Of a stretch of DNA of 64,000 nucleotides, positions 34,976 to 46,463 are shown one piece after another. The first letter of the stretch is position 1. Each line of letters opens with the position of its first letter. The translations under genes were made by a program, and so were the position numbers. Origin of the DNA: Pelomyxa schiedti (lineage: Eukaryota > Evosea > Pelobiontida > Pelomyxidae); NCBI GenBank assembly GCA_020536535.1, contig JAHLWZ010000824.1:1-64000 (forward strand). Reading direction: 5' to 3'. The notes under the pieces were generated by a model that saw only the letters and a list, made by a program, of their open reading frames with translations, was not told the DNA's origin and did not search any database.

Positions 34976-36454
34976 ATGTGTGGCCTTGCGTCGTCAACAA
35001 CAACAGTACCAGCAACCAACGCCAGCGGCCCAGTAGCAGTGACCACACCGGTGCGTGTGTGGGCGCACCAACAAATGGCAGCCTTAGCCGCCGGGACACA
35101 CCCGCGCTGCGGCGCCCGCAGCCCCGCGCGGTGCCTCGGCCCGCCCTGCCTCGCGGCCCTGTGCCGCTCGTGGCGCCGCGGCCCCGCTGTGGCCGTGGTG
35201 GCTCTGGGCGTGGACGCCAGGGCGCTGGCGGCGGTGGGGGGCTCGCTCTGGGCCGCCGAGGCAGACGGCGCGGGCGCGGGCGCCGTAGTCCCAACCGACC
35301 TGCTGTGCGTCGCCGTGTGCGTCCCTCTGCTCGCCGTCATTAGCGTGAAGAAGCTGGACCACAAGAAGGCCATTTGCAGTGGTGTGAAGAGTACTGATGG
35401 ATGTGCCGCAAGGACAGAGAGGGGCTGCCAGAGGTGGCAGCTGGTTGGTCCGCATGGAGAATGTGTGGTGAAGAGGCTCAATTCCCGTGGTGAATCAAGA
35501 GGCACCTTCTTCTTTATTCCTGCTCCTCATTGTAAGGAAGAATCCCCTTTCGCATTGCGTGAAGGGGGAGGAGGGGACGTTGGCGGGGATGAGGGTCCCA
35601 TGTTTTTATTTGAAGAGAGCCACGGCGTAGCCTGTGATGTGTGGTGCCACACAGGAAACACTAGGTGGTGGGCCTGGTGTGATGGTCGGGCTCTGTATTT
35701 GGTTGATATCGCGAGCATGCGGAATGGTGATGATTCTGAGGTAAATGAAATGAACCAACAAGCATTGGATGTTACTGGGGGAGAGCAGGAAGGTTGTTGG
35801 GCAGTAAGCTTGCCACTAGTTCCACATCCCTTGGGTGTTGACGACTCTGTTGAACATCTCTTTGTCAATGAGGTGAATTCCAATGAACTGGTCATGGTGT
35901 CTATTTCTTTGGACACACTGTTCCTTGTTTTTGATGTCAAGTGCACTCTCAAAACAGGGAGCCTGAAACTGGTGAGTGCAACGACCTGTACTGTTACCCG
36001 TGACACAGCGGGCGCCGTCTATGTGTCAGGATTCATGTGCAGGAAGCAGTCTGGCCAGAGGGTGTTCCTTGTTCAATTCCACAGCCCAACACTTGAAGTG
36101 GAACAGTGTGTTGTAATTCAGCTGAATGAGAAGTCAGGTGCAACGAAGGTAATATCCACTGGTGTTGTGAAGCTATGCCAGTTGACAGGGTCACTGTTTT
36201 GCACATGTTCATCACTACGGCACAACTTTCACTATCAAATTTGGGACTGCAACCACACAGCCAAGCCTCTGCAGGAAATAGGCCCACTGGAAGGCTGCCT
36301 GAGTGTTTCCGGCACTTGTGGCCTCTTGTTTTTGTGCTACAGTTACCAAATCAAGGTAATTGATGCACTATCTGGTGTTTCACTTCTCACTGTCGATGTT
36401 CCTTCAACTCCGTCAACCTTCCCCGTCGCCCTCAGACAAGTCCTGGGTTCGTAG
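34976..36454 (+). CDS. Intronless protein, THPRCGAR family (copy 3)
   Basis: A single exon has up to 492 residues; the true start may be the Met at 35075, just before AALAAGTHPRCGARSP. This 13-residue block is almost identical to copy 1 at 13825-15240. The C-terminal part has repeated beta segments and ends with KVIDALSGVSLLTVDVPS. The 5' 300 bp are about as GC-rich as any part of the window; composition changes abruptly at about 35340. The gene ends with TAG, showing that TAG is a normal stop here. Function unknown. Confidence 0.75.
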   Translation: MCGLASSTTTVPATNASGPVAVTTPVRVWAHQQMAALAAGTHPRCGARSPARCLGPPCLAALCRSWRRGPAVAVVALGVDARALAAVGGSLWAAEADGAGAGAVVPTDLLCVAVCVPLLAVISVKKLDHKKAICSGVKSTDGCAARTERGCQRWQLVGPHGECVVKRLNSRGESRGTFFFIPAPHCKEESPFALREGGGGDVGGDEGPMFLFEESHGVACDVWCHTGNTRWWAWCDGRALYLVDIASMRNGDDSEVNEMNQQALDVTGGEQEGCWAVSLPLVPHPLGVDDSVEHLFVNEVNSNELVMVSISLDTLFLVFDVKCTLKTGSLKLVSATTCTVTRDTAGAVYVSGFMCRKQSGQRVFLVQFHSPTLEVEQCVVIQLNEKSGATKVISTGVVKLCQLTGSLFCTCSSLRHNFHYQIWDCNHTAKPLQEIGPLEGCLSVSGTCGLLFLCYSYQIKVIDALSGVSLLTVDVPSTPSTFPVALRQVLGS

Positions 36455-36512
36455 TTTTTCAGATAAAGAAAAACCCATAAACTGTAAAAGATGTGTCACT
36501 GCCCTTTTACTA

Positions 36513-39500
36513 TCAGTCAGTTTTAGGTGGGTCACATGGTTCTGATTGTTCTTTGGTGTCGGTGACGGGATGTTGTTCTACAGGGTTTGTTTGTGGGTTT
36601 AGTTCGATTCCCTCTGTGTCAGGTGCATTATCTTCACTTGGAGGCGGTGGAGTGGTGTTGGGTTGTGGTTCTTCTGGGTTGTGCTCTTTGAAAGGTGAAG
36701 GAATTGGTGGTAGTGTCAGTGTAGTGGTAATTTGTAGGGAACATGTGGGGGCGGAAATTGTGGGCTCTGGGGAAGAAGTTGGGGAGGTGGTAGTGGCACT
36801 CAGCGGGGATGGTGATGGTGCTGTGGGAGTTGCGGCCGGTGTAGTGGACTGGGAAGAGGGAGGCGTATTTACATTTCCTTTGGGAGCAGTTGCCGTGACG
36901 GGAATTGGGGTGGAGAGCTTCTTGGGGATGGAGCACAGTGTTACCACTCGGCGAAACGGGTTCTCGCTTCCCGCAACGTTTAGAACGGAAACCATGGTAA
37001 CGGCACTTCCTTTGTGCAGAACTTTGCCAATCTAATGGTGATAAAATGAGTGGAGTGAAACATGAGTGGATGATACCTTGCGCCTGCTGAGTGCAAAGAC
37101 AACTGGTACTTTGTGGGACCTAGCATCTGCAATGATCTTGGACACAAATTGATGAAGTGCAGTCGCTTGTTCCATATTTGGCGCCACAATTACACATTTT
37201 GAAAGCCCTCGTTCTACAGAGCGTCCAACCTTGGGTTATTTGTTCATTCTGGGGGCAAAAAAAAAGGGATTACTTCATGCATTCCGACTACATAACGTTT
37301 CTTCATTTGAACCTGTGCCGATTAGTGGATTTCAATAAAGTGAGTTGGGAAGAAGCCTTCATTTTTGACTGAGTGGTAACAAGTCTTTCTTGGCTATGCA
37401 CCAAAGTCGTCAGGAACTTTGACACAGCATTGTCTAGTGCGGGGGTCAAATCATGAAGGCATTGAGAGCTGGACTCACAGTGAGAAAAGGTAGTATATGA
37501 AGACCACTGACTTGACAAGGTCCGTAGTTACTGGAGCTCTAGGAGCTTTTAAAAGCTGGCGCATATACTCAGGAGTCCAAATCTGTGATGGTGGTCTGCA
37601 GGATTTGAGGAGTTAAAGTGGGAGGAAGTCATTACGGTTTGGCCGGCACAACATGCCGCTGCATGTGTTTCATCAAAAACTTCTTCTTTCCAAAGGGCCT
37701 ATCACGAGTACAACCATCCCATTTGCATGCAAAAGGGGACTTTATCCTGAAAGGTTTAGACACAGTAGTTTTGAGAAGAGGTACTTGTCGAGATAAACAT
37801 GAGTTTTCTTGATGTGCCGTAGCATAAAGATTTTCCTCGGAAAAACTAAATTACACCCTTGCCATAAGCAAACACGGGCAATACTCTGTTGTGCTGCTAA
37901 AAAAACAATGAGGAAAAAAAAGAAATAATCTCGGTCTGCAACCTTTGACTGCAGTGGTCACTATTGAGTGTGCTGCAGATATTTGATCAGTCTCTTTGAG
38001 AGTTTGCTTGTATCTTGGAAAGTGTGGGAATTTGTGAGTACAAGGAAAATAGGTACTTGTTAAGCCTTTCCACAAGAACGCGTTTTTTTAATCCAGATAT
38101 TTCTTTTGGATTTGTTTTAGGAGGCGGCTTCCTTTTGTGTACCTTCTCTTTAAGGAGTTAGCTTGAAAACAAGGGGAAATCACACTTGTAATTTTTTTGG
38201 GTTTTATTTTCTTCGCCGCGGCTTTCTCAATAACTTCTTTTCTCATTTTTGATAAATTATTCTCGAGAATTGCAGCTATAGTTGTTTGCTAAAATAAAGT
38301 GAGGTACAATCCACAAGAATGAATGCTTACGGTTGGTTTTGGCTTGCGCGAAACAGGTTGCAAAGGCGGCCCTGTTGTCTTTATCTTTTTCTGTCTCCGC
38401 TTTTTTTTATCCAGAACCGGTTTGGCTGTAATCTTTGTAAGTTGGAGTGCTTTAGAGCCAATCATAGCTGTGGAAATTTGTTGAGGTGAAGCCTAGATCT
38501 GATTAATGTTGTGCCTGGTTTTTGGAAAACTAGGTTACCATACTGGAGTTGGGTGAAGTTTTCAAACCGTTAGGCTTTTCATTGCGTAAAACGGCAGCTG
38601 TAGTGCCCCAAGCGGACAGTTGCGTTGGAGAGCTCGATGCTGAAAACTGTGAAGTTGGGTGACCCAATTGCTGTGTCACTGGTGCCGTTTGCAAGTTACT
38701 TGGTGCAAGTGGAATTGGTGACGTCTGAGTGTTTGGCTGACCTGAGAACGGGTGTGATGACGCCCAGACAGTGCCACTGAACTGAGGATCCCGTTGTCTC
38801 ATAGAGCTGGTTGTGTAAACGCCACCAATTCTTGAAGGGTTCTGAGAGTATGGGTTCAAGCGAGGTTGTGCCATCTGCGAATCAGGAAACCCTCTACCCC
38901 TGCCAAGAGTATCCACGCGAGAATGGTGTGTAGTATTACTGCGCTCTGCATTCCTTGTGCTATAGTTGGTTCCCTCCTGTTGCTGTACATTATAGGTTGG
39001 TGCAGTTGCAAAATTGTTTTGGGAGCTGGGTTCCCCTTGGTATCTCCTAAATCCGTCGCCACGCCCACCCCGGAAATTCCCACCCCCACCTCTCCCATAA
39101 TTACTAGCCCAATCCACGTTCAACCGCCTGGGCGCTCCCCTCTGCGGCGACTGTGATTGTGTCGGTGGGTGAGTACCACAAGAAGCCGAGTGCGTGGGCG
39201 TGGGCGATACGTACGACGACGACGGGGGCGGAGGCGGGGGCGAGGTGGGTGTGGACGTGGACGTGGACGCGGAGGCGGAGGCGGCCGACGACGACGATGA
39301 CGACGACGGCAGCGGGGAGCGCGGGGGGTCGGTGCTCCTCCTGGCTCCCAGGATGGTCACGCTCACGGGCTTGCTTAGCACACTGCCCAGCTTGGGTGCT
39401 GCTGCCTGCACCTGCGGTTGATGCTGCTGCTGCTGCTTGGGCTTGGCATTGCTCGGCCGACCGCGGCCGCCACCTTTCTTTGCTTGCGGAGGAGGGGCGC

Positions 39501-39711
39501 CGGGGCTGCTGGGGGAAGTGGACGGTGATGTCTGCGGGGGCGGGGCACTGGGCTGCAGGGAGGCCTTACTAGAGGGAGGGGCCTGGTGCCGCTGCGGCTG
39601 TGGTTGTGGCGCCGACGCGGGGTGCTGCGGGGGAGTCTGTTGTTGCGGCTGTCTCCTTGTGATTATCAACTTTAGAGGTGGTTGCGTTGTGTTGTTACTC
39701 GTTGACGCCAT
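36513..39711 (-). CDS. SECIS-binding protein 2-like, L7Ae-fold RNA-binding protein
   Basis: The ATG is at 39711. The first exon (to about 38530) is disordered: Pro/Gln/Ser runs, then RGG-type repeats (GRGGGGNFRGGRGDGFRR). Lys-rich exons follow (KKKRRQKKIK, about 38400). From 37600 exons match the SBP2 core: YMRQLLKAPRAPVTTDLV, ALDNAVSKFLTTLVHSQERL, then the L7Ae/L30e domain SKCVIVAPNMEQ, VPVVFALSRRK, KVLHKGSAVTMVSVLNVAG. The C-terminal tail is Pro/Thr-rich, ending at 36513. SBP2 binds SECIS elements and recruits the Sec-specific elongation factor, so its presence suggests selenoprotein synthesis. Exon edges in 37500-38200 are approximate. Confidence 0.72.
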
Positions 39712-40017
39712 CTCGGCGCCCGAATGTTTTTTTTTTTCTGAAAAGGTGAACAATAAAAAGCCTGGAAGAGGGATCATGTGCAGCACACAGTGACGCGGGT
39801 TTGGTGGATATCCAGGTTGATGTCTGCCCCTACCTCTCGGAGATCAGGCTCATTACGCCCCTTTCCCACGAAGGTGGGGCTCTGTACCGGTTCCGTTTTG
39901 CAATGTGACTGTTGTTGTGATCTCCACGGTTGCTTCATGTCCCTCACTAATATGGACCATTGACGTTCTGAAAGCCCCTCAGGGCGATTTTACCCCTTTT
40001 TCCCTCTTATCCCATTT

Positions 40018-40105
40018 GGCTGAATAAAATAATCAACAGACCGGAACGCTGTCGTCTTCGTGTCATCGCCCAGTCTCGGCGGTCTGGTGTTTTTTTTATT
40101 CAGCC
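40018..40105. repeat. 88-bp TIR element (MITE-like), full copy 2
   Basis: The ends are GGCTGAATAAAATAATC and TTTTATTCAGCC, with inverted arms of about 26 bp and ATTT on both flanks. It has the same length as the copy at 5846-5933 and a homologous core (GGAACGCTGTCGTCTTCG). It lies in the 700-bp gap between the SBP2-like start and the next gene; the rest of that gap holds no gene I can support. Confidence 0.85.
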
Positions 40106-40423
40106 ATTTAGAGACATTAAACCGCAACATAATGATCCATGTCAGAGAACAAGTTCCAAGAATCATCGGGAAACTTAGTTCTGGACAGAGCCGGCCATTC
40201 ACAGGAACGGCCGGAGTGTTCATTCTAATGGCCTTTCCTTGAATCCCCCGCCGTACGTAGTATATTAATGACCACTGGCAATTCTGCCATCAGAAGGACC
40301 CAACTTGGCGCATGTGCGGGTGGTTAGTCGTGCGTTAACACAAATGTTGTTGTGGGGCACAGAATCCACGAAATTGAAAACACATTTTTTGTGTTGCTAT
40401 TTTGCAATATCAAAACTCTTAAA

Positions 40424-41439
40424 TTAGAGGCGCTTTGGTGGGAGTGGTGCACATGTTCCCGCAGCGTAGAGGGAGTCAGTGTAGTCATTGGTTTGAATCT
40501 GGAGTTCCTTAGGGCCTACCTTGAGGAGGGTGTTGTTGATCCAGAAATCAGCAACAAGGGCTTGGCAGTTCAGTTGCATTTTGAGCTGTTCCTCACATTG
40601 GGTCCAATCAGCAGGGTGGTATGGGTCGGAGGCAACGAGTATATTCTGGTAACTGGTTGTGGGTCAGTTTTGGTCAGCAAGAGTAATAACAAGTAAGTAC
40701 TTACTCCGTGTTGTTGATCACGGTGACTAAGAACGAGGCGGAGTACTTGTCATACAGATTGCATGCCATCTTCACTTCCGAAGCTGTTACGGTAGCAGTG
40801 CCGGGGTGGGACTGTGCGTACCACTCTGTAGACTGGTAGGAGGAATATAATTAGAACAAGTATTACAAGCATCAGGCGAAAGGCTCACCTTGGAGAAAAA
40901 GTCGGCAATTTGGGTAACGTATGGTGAATAGTATCTGTACTCAAGCTGAGGAGTATTTATATACTGATAAGTATCCGTAGATACGAAGATATTATTAAAG
41001 TTGGAATCCCTGAGCCAGCTGAAACACCGAGTCAGCTTCCATTAAATTCATATCAACAAACACACCCGCCAGGATGGAATCCTACTACATCATTAGCCAG
41101 ATGAGCTCCGTATCCCATGGACCAAGTAATTGGGTCGAAATCGGGATCGGTGCTATTGTACACTTCGGTAGCGAACTTGAGCTGGTACCCGGCGTATTCT
41201 ATAGGGAAAAAACCGGTAAAAAACTGCATTCAAAAGTAAGGGAAAACTGAACCAAGGTTGTGCCAGGCAAAAGAGAAGGAAGTGAAAGCATCAGGAGAAT
41301 AAGTTCCCAACTGGAAAGAATACTCGTTCAGGAACTCGTACTCTCCCTCAGAAAAAGTGAGGGACTGGTGAGTGACTGGGCCCCAGGCATCAACAGATGC
41401 AACAGCAACCAGCAAGAGCAATGGCAATGTGGCCCACAT
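40424..41439 (-). CDS. Secreted zinc-dependent phospholipase C / S1-P1 nuclease-like protein
   Basis: The N-terminus is a signal peptide (LLLLVAVASVDA) followed directly by WGPVTHQSLTF, the usual opening of this fold, in which the mature N-terminal Trp and nearby His bind zinc. Further ligands are likely in SPDAFTSFSF...WHN and GYGAHLANDVVGFHPGG, joined across short introns. The later part (SASFLVTVINNTE, then ASDPYHPADWTQCEEQ) ends with PPKRL at 40424. Family members cleave phospholipids or nucleic acids outside the cell or in digestive vacuoles. Confidence 0.7.
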
Positions 41440-41776
41440 GGAAAGTGTTGTTTTAATTTTGTGCCTAAATGGCTTTGGTTTTTTGCAAAAAGGTCCGGGA
41501 ACTTTTGGGGACGACGCATACTTGGGTCTTTGTAGCTAAGAATCGGAACGAAAAATCTAAGACACAAATTGTGATCAAGCGTTACCGTAAGGTTATTCAT
41601 CAGATTATACCACCGGCCCAAAATATCCAAGTGGAAGTGCTCTGTCTCCTACAACAGCTGTCAAGTATAGAGGCAAAGCACTGTTTGGTGTTGAGAACCA
41701 CATTGCACTTGGCCCGACCTGAATCCTGAGCCCTGACTCTTTGGGTTGTCTCAGCTTTCACAGAAACGAGTTTGTG
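41440..41776. promoter_or_regulatory. Divergent intergenic region
   Basis: This 337-bp gap separates two divergent start codons. I see no repeat or RNA gene; it presumably holds both promoters. Confidence 0.35.
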
Positions 41777-42918
41777 ATGTTGCCACCACCCGAGGACGAC
41801 AATGAGGGGGGAGGAACGCTGTTTCCCAACGTGTTGCGACGCCGTCGTGCGAAGCAGTCCGCAAAGTCCCTCGCCGCCATGTCTTCGACTCCTTCATTGA
41901 CGCCAGAGATTCAAACGGAACCTGTACGACTGAGTCCGACTTCTCGCTTCTTTCTTGCTTGATGTTGTTTATTGGCACTGCATTCCAGCAAACTTTTCGT
42001 TGTGTCACTGGTTGCCTGCGCAATACCAATTTTTCAAACTGCAAATTACAGGGTGGAAAGCCAAAGTCTGGATGGAATGATGCCACTACTACAAAGTTGG
42101 CTTATTGTAGAGCTTAAAAAAACAAAAAACAAAAAAAAAAAACCCAGAAATAATGAGGCAGTGTGAATTTATGTGATATTTTTGAGAATGTGCCTTACCA
42201 AATGTGCATGTGACTAACTGACAATACAGTGCTGTGGAGTTGGCAAATATTCCCGACTTCCACTTTGAGGTTACTGAAGACACAAATGGTTTATAATCCC
42301 TATTCCTTCATGTTTAATTCCCTTTGCGTGTTCTTTCCAGTAAAAATGGGCCAGCAGGAAGATGATACCCTGCCACAAATTGCAATTGCCCCAAAGTTGG
42401 CAGCGCCAGTTGTTCCCACCATAAAAGACTTAGAGAAAGACCTAAGACATGCAATACCACATAATGTACTGCTTTATGATGCATTCCTAGCAACACTAAA
42501 CCGTTTCTAGGATACTGGTATTGATCTCTCCCTTCTTATATCTGTCCTGTCTCCTCCTGCATCTGTGATAGAACCGGACCACCTTCAGGACTTTGATTCA
42601 CTCCTCAATAAAGTAGCATTAGAGATACAACAGGAACAAGAAAACAACCCCACACCTGCCTCTTCCTCAATCCCAACCATCCATAACAGTCCTCCCAAAA
42701 TCACACACGCACCTCCCCCCTCATCCACCTCCTCCTCATCAGCTTCTGCATCTGCATCAGCCTCAGCCTCAGCATCCGCATCCGCCAGTTCCACTCCACT
42801 ACGCACTTCAACAACCACAGCAGCACCAAATAGCAGCACTCGACCCAGAGTGCGGCCTGATGGTTCTGTGCCTTCCTCAAAATCAAAACGGCCACCACAC
42901 ACAAACCAAGGCTTCTGA
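41777..42918 (+). CDS. Hypothetical protein with an Ala/Ser-rich C-terminus
   Basis: The first exon (MLPPPEDDNEGGG, then a basic NVLRRRRAKQSAKSL) is followed by exons at about 42230-42290 (VELANIPDFHFEVTEDT) and 42344-42502 (LEKDLRHAIPHNVLLYDAFL). An apparent in-frame TAG at 42508 lies in a 69-bp GT...AG intron, after which QPDHLQDFDSLLNKVALEIQ continues the helical domain. The tail is a poly-(Ser-Ala) run and a basic Pro/Ser-rich end. I do not recognise the family; a nuclear role is possible from the basic patch. Confidence 0.5.
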
Positions 42919-43004
42919 TGTACAATATGGAATTTGAAAAAAGACCAGAGAAGTTTTTGTTTAAAAACGGAGAATATTTGGGCAGACTCGGTTCTGGAAA
43001 GAAA

Positions 43005-45679
43005 TTAGACTAGAAGAAAGACGGCAGCCAATAGGATAAGAGAACCAGCTCCTGATGCAAGATAAGGTTCCATAAAGAAGGAGCGCGACTACTAACCTTT
43101 CTGGGATGCAGCACTGATACTGGTACTTGTCTGAGTGGAATCTTCCTCTGAGCTGGTAGCAGCAGACCCTGATTCTGTGTCCGAGTCTGATTTTAATGAT
43201 TCCGATTCAGAGCCGGAGTCAGATTCTGATGCTGACAGTTCCTCTGACCCAGAATCTGAATCCGAACCTGAATCCGAGCCCGACTCAGATTGAGACTGGG
43301 AGTGTAAGTGGGAGTTCGAGTGAGAGTGAGAGAGAGACTGTGACTGTGACCCAGGATGTGACTCTGATTGTGATTCTGATTCAGAGTTTGACGTTGAGGC
43401 AGACCGGCCTGTGGAGTGAGAAGTTGATTGAGAATTCGATTTCGAACTGGAATGGGAGGTTGTGGCCGATGTTGACAGATGGGAGGAAGAAAAAGATGTA
43501 GTGGTAGAAGTAGAAGTGAGTACAGAGGTGGAAACGGAATCACTGTTTAAATCTGAGCCCTGAGAGGATGATGTTTGTGTGGAACCGGAGCCTGAAAAAG
43601 TGTGTGACGATTGCACTGATGTGGAGTGGGATTGCAAATCAGAGACCGAATCAGATGTTGATGTGGAGTCTGATACAGAAAGACCAGAGTTCGAGATGGA
43701 ATCTGATGTGGAGGTTGAAGTGGACTTAGATGTTGAAGTTGAATCAGATGTGGATGTAAGGGAATTAGAAGTGGAAGCAATTCCTTCCTAATTGTCAGTG
43801 ACTACAAATTATACTGTCCGCAAGAGTAGAGCATACTGCAACAGGGTCAGAACAGTCAGCAAGACTAGGCCTTGTTGGAGATATAATCAACTTAATATCT
43901 GCAGATGTCATTAGGAGAAGTTTTTTCCAAAAAGAATACAGACCATCCAACCAATACAGTACGTCGTTGGGGCCGTTCTGTCATTATAATAAATAGTTTA
44001 GTAGATGAAAGAATTTTCCCATACCTGAAAATAGACTGCATTTATTAGATCCGGGCATGCAATTTCTGTCAGGTTTACAGTGAAGAGTTGCCATGTACTT
44101 GTTACTCCTGTCAATGTGGCTGTTGTACTGGAGAGAGTGTTCAGGGTGTCCTTCAGTGTGACCAGCAGCTTTACAAAGGTGCCGGTCATCCGAGCCCAAA
44201 ATTGAAGTGAATCGAACTGGCTCCTGCATTTATTGGGCTATTGAGTTTTGATTTTTATACCCCTGTGGTGTATAGTACCTCGTGGCTGGAATGTTCGATC
44301 CAATGTTAACGCCACCCCAACCAGTAAAATTCAGAAACAATGAAGAAGTTCCCGCATACTTGACGGCATTATCAATTGACCCTACAGTTCCCCACTTTTC
44401 CCAAGGACCTACGGCTGATTTACATTGACGCAAAAAGGGATTTTTCAAGGTACCTTCAAAGTCGTCATCAAATAGAATCCCGAAGTCGTTGGGAGGTTCA
44501 CAACATTCCGGGGAGCTCCCTCCGTATCCATAAGGCACCTGGTCAAATTGGCTTGGGCCGTCAACAACAGCTCCGCCAACGATGGAATTTACTATAACAG
44601 TGATTTTCTGCCCAGTGAGTGAAGTGACACGAACGTGAAGAGGAAGGGTTTTATCAAAGCCATCTCCTGAATGAAAAGTTAAAGATAGATCACTGGGGTT
44701 TTCAGAAACCGTTTGGAGAAACTTCAAACTCATTCCACGTCTTGATGAATTAGTGACCAGTAGACAGATTGAAAATTACCTGGCGTGGAATTGTTTCCCA
44801 AGGGTCCGTTCCATTGTGTTGAGAGACCTCCAGAGACAGTATCCCAACGCGGTGGTTTACAACTGTAAAAGCAGTATAGTACTGTGAAGAACCCTACATT
44901 TCTTTGCTGTTGGGAATAAAATGAAACATGGAAAAACTCACAGATTTTGTCAATAGTTTAAATGGGCCTTCTACGTCACAGGAAATCATCCTGTAAGTCA
45001 CGTTTTCGCTTCCCATTCCTGTTCGGGAATCCTAAGCATCCATGTTAGTCGTTGTGGTAAGTATATTTTATTACCATTAGTGCATCAAAGGCCTGAGGAC
45101 TCAAATCAAAATGGGCATATGGCTCTGTACAATCTGGGCAGCTATCAGCTATCTTTTGCAGAGATAAGTCACATCAGTAAAATCTAGTGACGAGAAGGCA
45201 ACCATAATTCGGATAGCACCAAATGGACTAACCAATTCATAACAAATGCCACAAGAAATAACATCCTATGCAAACGAGTGTTACAAAGTACACTAAGGAA
45301 AATGACATACAGCTCCATACGCAGGCATGAAGTATGTCACATTACTTGGTGCTGCAGTGTAATTATAACCAGGACCAGATGGTCCCTGAGTAGGTCCAAA
45401 CTAACAGAATGTTAGTGATTTTCGTCAAATTACAAACACAAGGGTAAAAAGCAGCACCTGGCATTTTCCAGAGGTCTTTGTTAAATCCACACTTATAATT
45501 TGAGGGAGGAAAGTGGTGTCATCCCATGTGACATTCCCATAAAGTTTTTAAAAAAGCATGAGTACGTACTCGTAGTGCGTGATCATGCCCTCCTGGCACG
45601 ACTCCATTGGTCGTGATGGGTCTCGTGTCCCTTCGACAACCGCCCACACTACAACAAACAAAAGGAAACAACCGCGCAT
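43005..45679 (-). CDS. Expansin-like surface protein with Ser-rich stalk and hydrophobic C-terminal tail
   Basis: The ATG at 45679 opens a signal peptide (MRGCFLLFVVVWAVVEG). Exons at 45330-44950 encode a barwin/expansin double-psi barrel: CGICYELVSPFG, then ADSCPDCTEPYAHFDLSPQAF and YRMISCDVEGPF. Next is a beta-rich domain (44800-44000; SIDNAVKYAGTSSLFLNFTG), possibly carbohydrate-binding. A long Ser-rich tract (43790-43092) with SESES/SDSGS repeats forms a stalk. A last exon adds GAGSLILLAAVFLLV and a stop at 43005, which looks like a GPI-attachment signal. Expansin-like proteins loosen cellulose without hydrolysis; here it would act at the cell surface or cyst wall. Confidence 0.72.
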
Positions 45680-45799
45680 CGACGACGTTTCGGTTTTCTT
45701 TGTAAATCTGCAAAACTCTGATGAATTCGGCCTTCGAAGAAGCTTCAAGTTTCAGATAAAAAAGATACACAGACAGCACCATCGTGGTCGTCGGTTTTT

Positions 45800-46430
45800 T
45801 TGGCGATGGCGGCAACGCACGCACCTGGAGCACCTCCGTCGTACGACGATTCAATGGCCCCAACACTGTTGTCTAATTTCAGTTGCACGGCTGATGAGTT
45901 TTGCAAAGTCCGAAGGAAGATCCTCCACAAGCTCAAGGACCCTGAATGGTTTATTTTGTGCCGGTTGGACCCACAATTTTTTTACATGGACGCAGCGTCA
46001 TTACGCCGCACTTGGTAGCTATCGGCGGCAGGCACGAGCACAGAAAGCTGTTCTCACCAAAAGAGTTATATTTCTGTGGTGTGATCTTTGAGAGGGACGG
46101 CAGCCACTACGAATTATTCTCCCCTCTCATTGCCTTGGAAAGATCCTTTCAATGGTTATGTACCATCCTACGTGCTGATAGAGAGTAGTATCTTCTGAAT
46201 GTTGCTTCTCCCAACAACCTTCTAGGAGAGGCATTTGGCACTGGGATAAGTTCAATTCGAAAATAATTAACGGACCAACACGAGAACTACAGTGGAAGTG
46301 GGATGTATGCCAGCCCAACAATTTTGAAGAGGTAAAAGTGGCTGTAAAATACCCCTCTAAGTGTTATGTTGAGTTCTTGGAATTTGCAGAAGACCCCTAT
46401 GGCAAAGAGCGATTCCGTATGTTAACTTAA
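45800..46430 (+). CDS. Hypothetical protein
   Basis: The first exon encodes MAATHAPGAPPSYDDS and then TADEFCKVRRKILHKL and DPEWFILCRLDPQFFYMD. Later exons give FCGVIFERDGSHYELFSPL and WHWDKFNSKIINGP through VKVAVKYPSKCYVEFLEF, stopping at 46430. It is conserved-looking and hydrophobic-aromatic, about 180 residues, with no signal peptide. I do not recognise it. The ATG is divergent from the expansin-like gene, only about 120 bp away. Confidence 0.5.
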
Positions 46431-46463
46431 AGCAGCCTGACTATAAGATAAATGTTGTTTTAT

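Noticed and set aside
40352-40696. Plus-strand ORF of 114 codons
   Set aside because: It is antisense to the last exon of the secreted phospholipase-like gene, whose minus-strand frame matches the rest of that protein.
42503-42575. In-frame TAG between two matching coding segments suggested stop-codon reassignment
   Set aside because: A GT...AG intron of length divisible by three covers it, and TAG is used as a genuine stop in the intronless gene ending at 36454.
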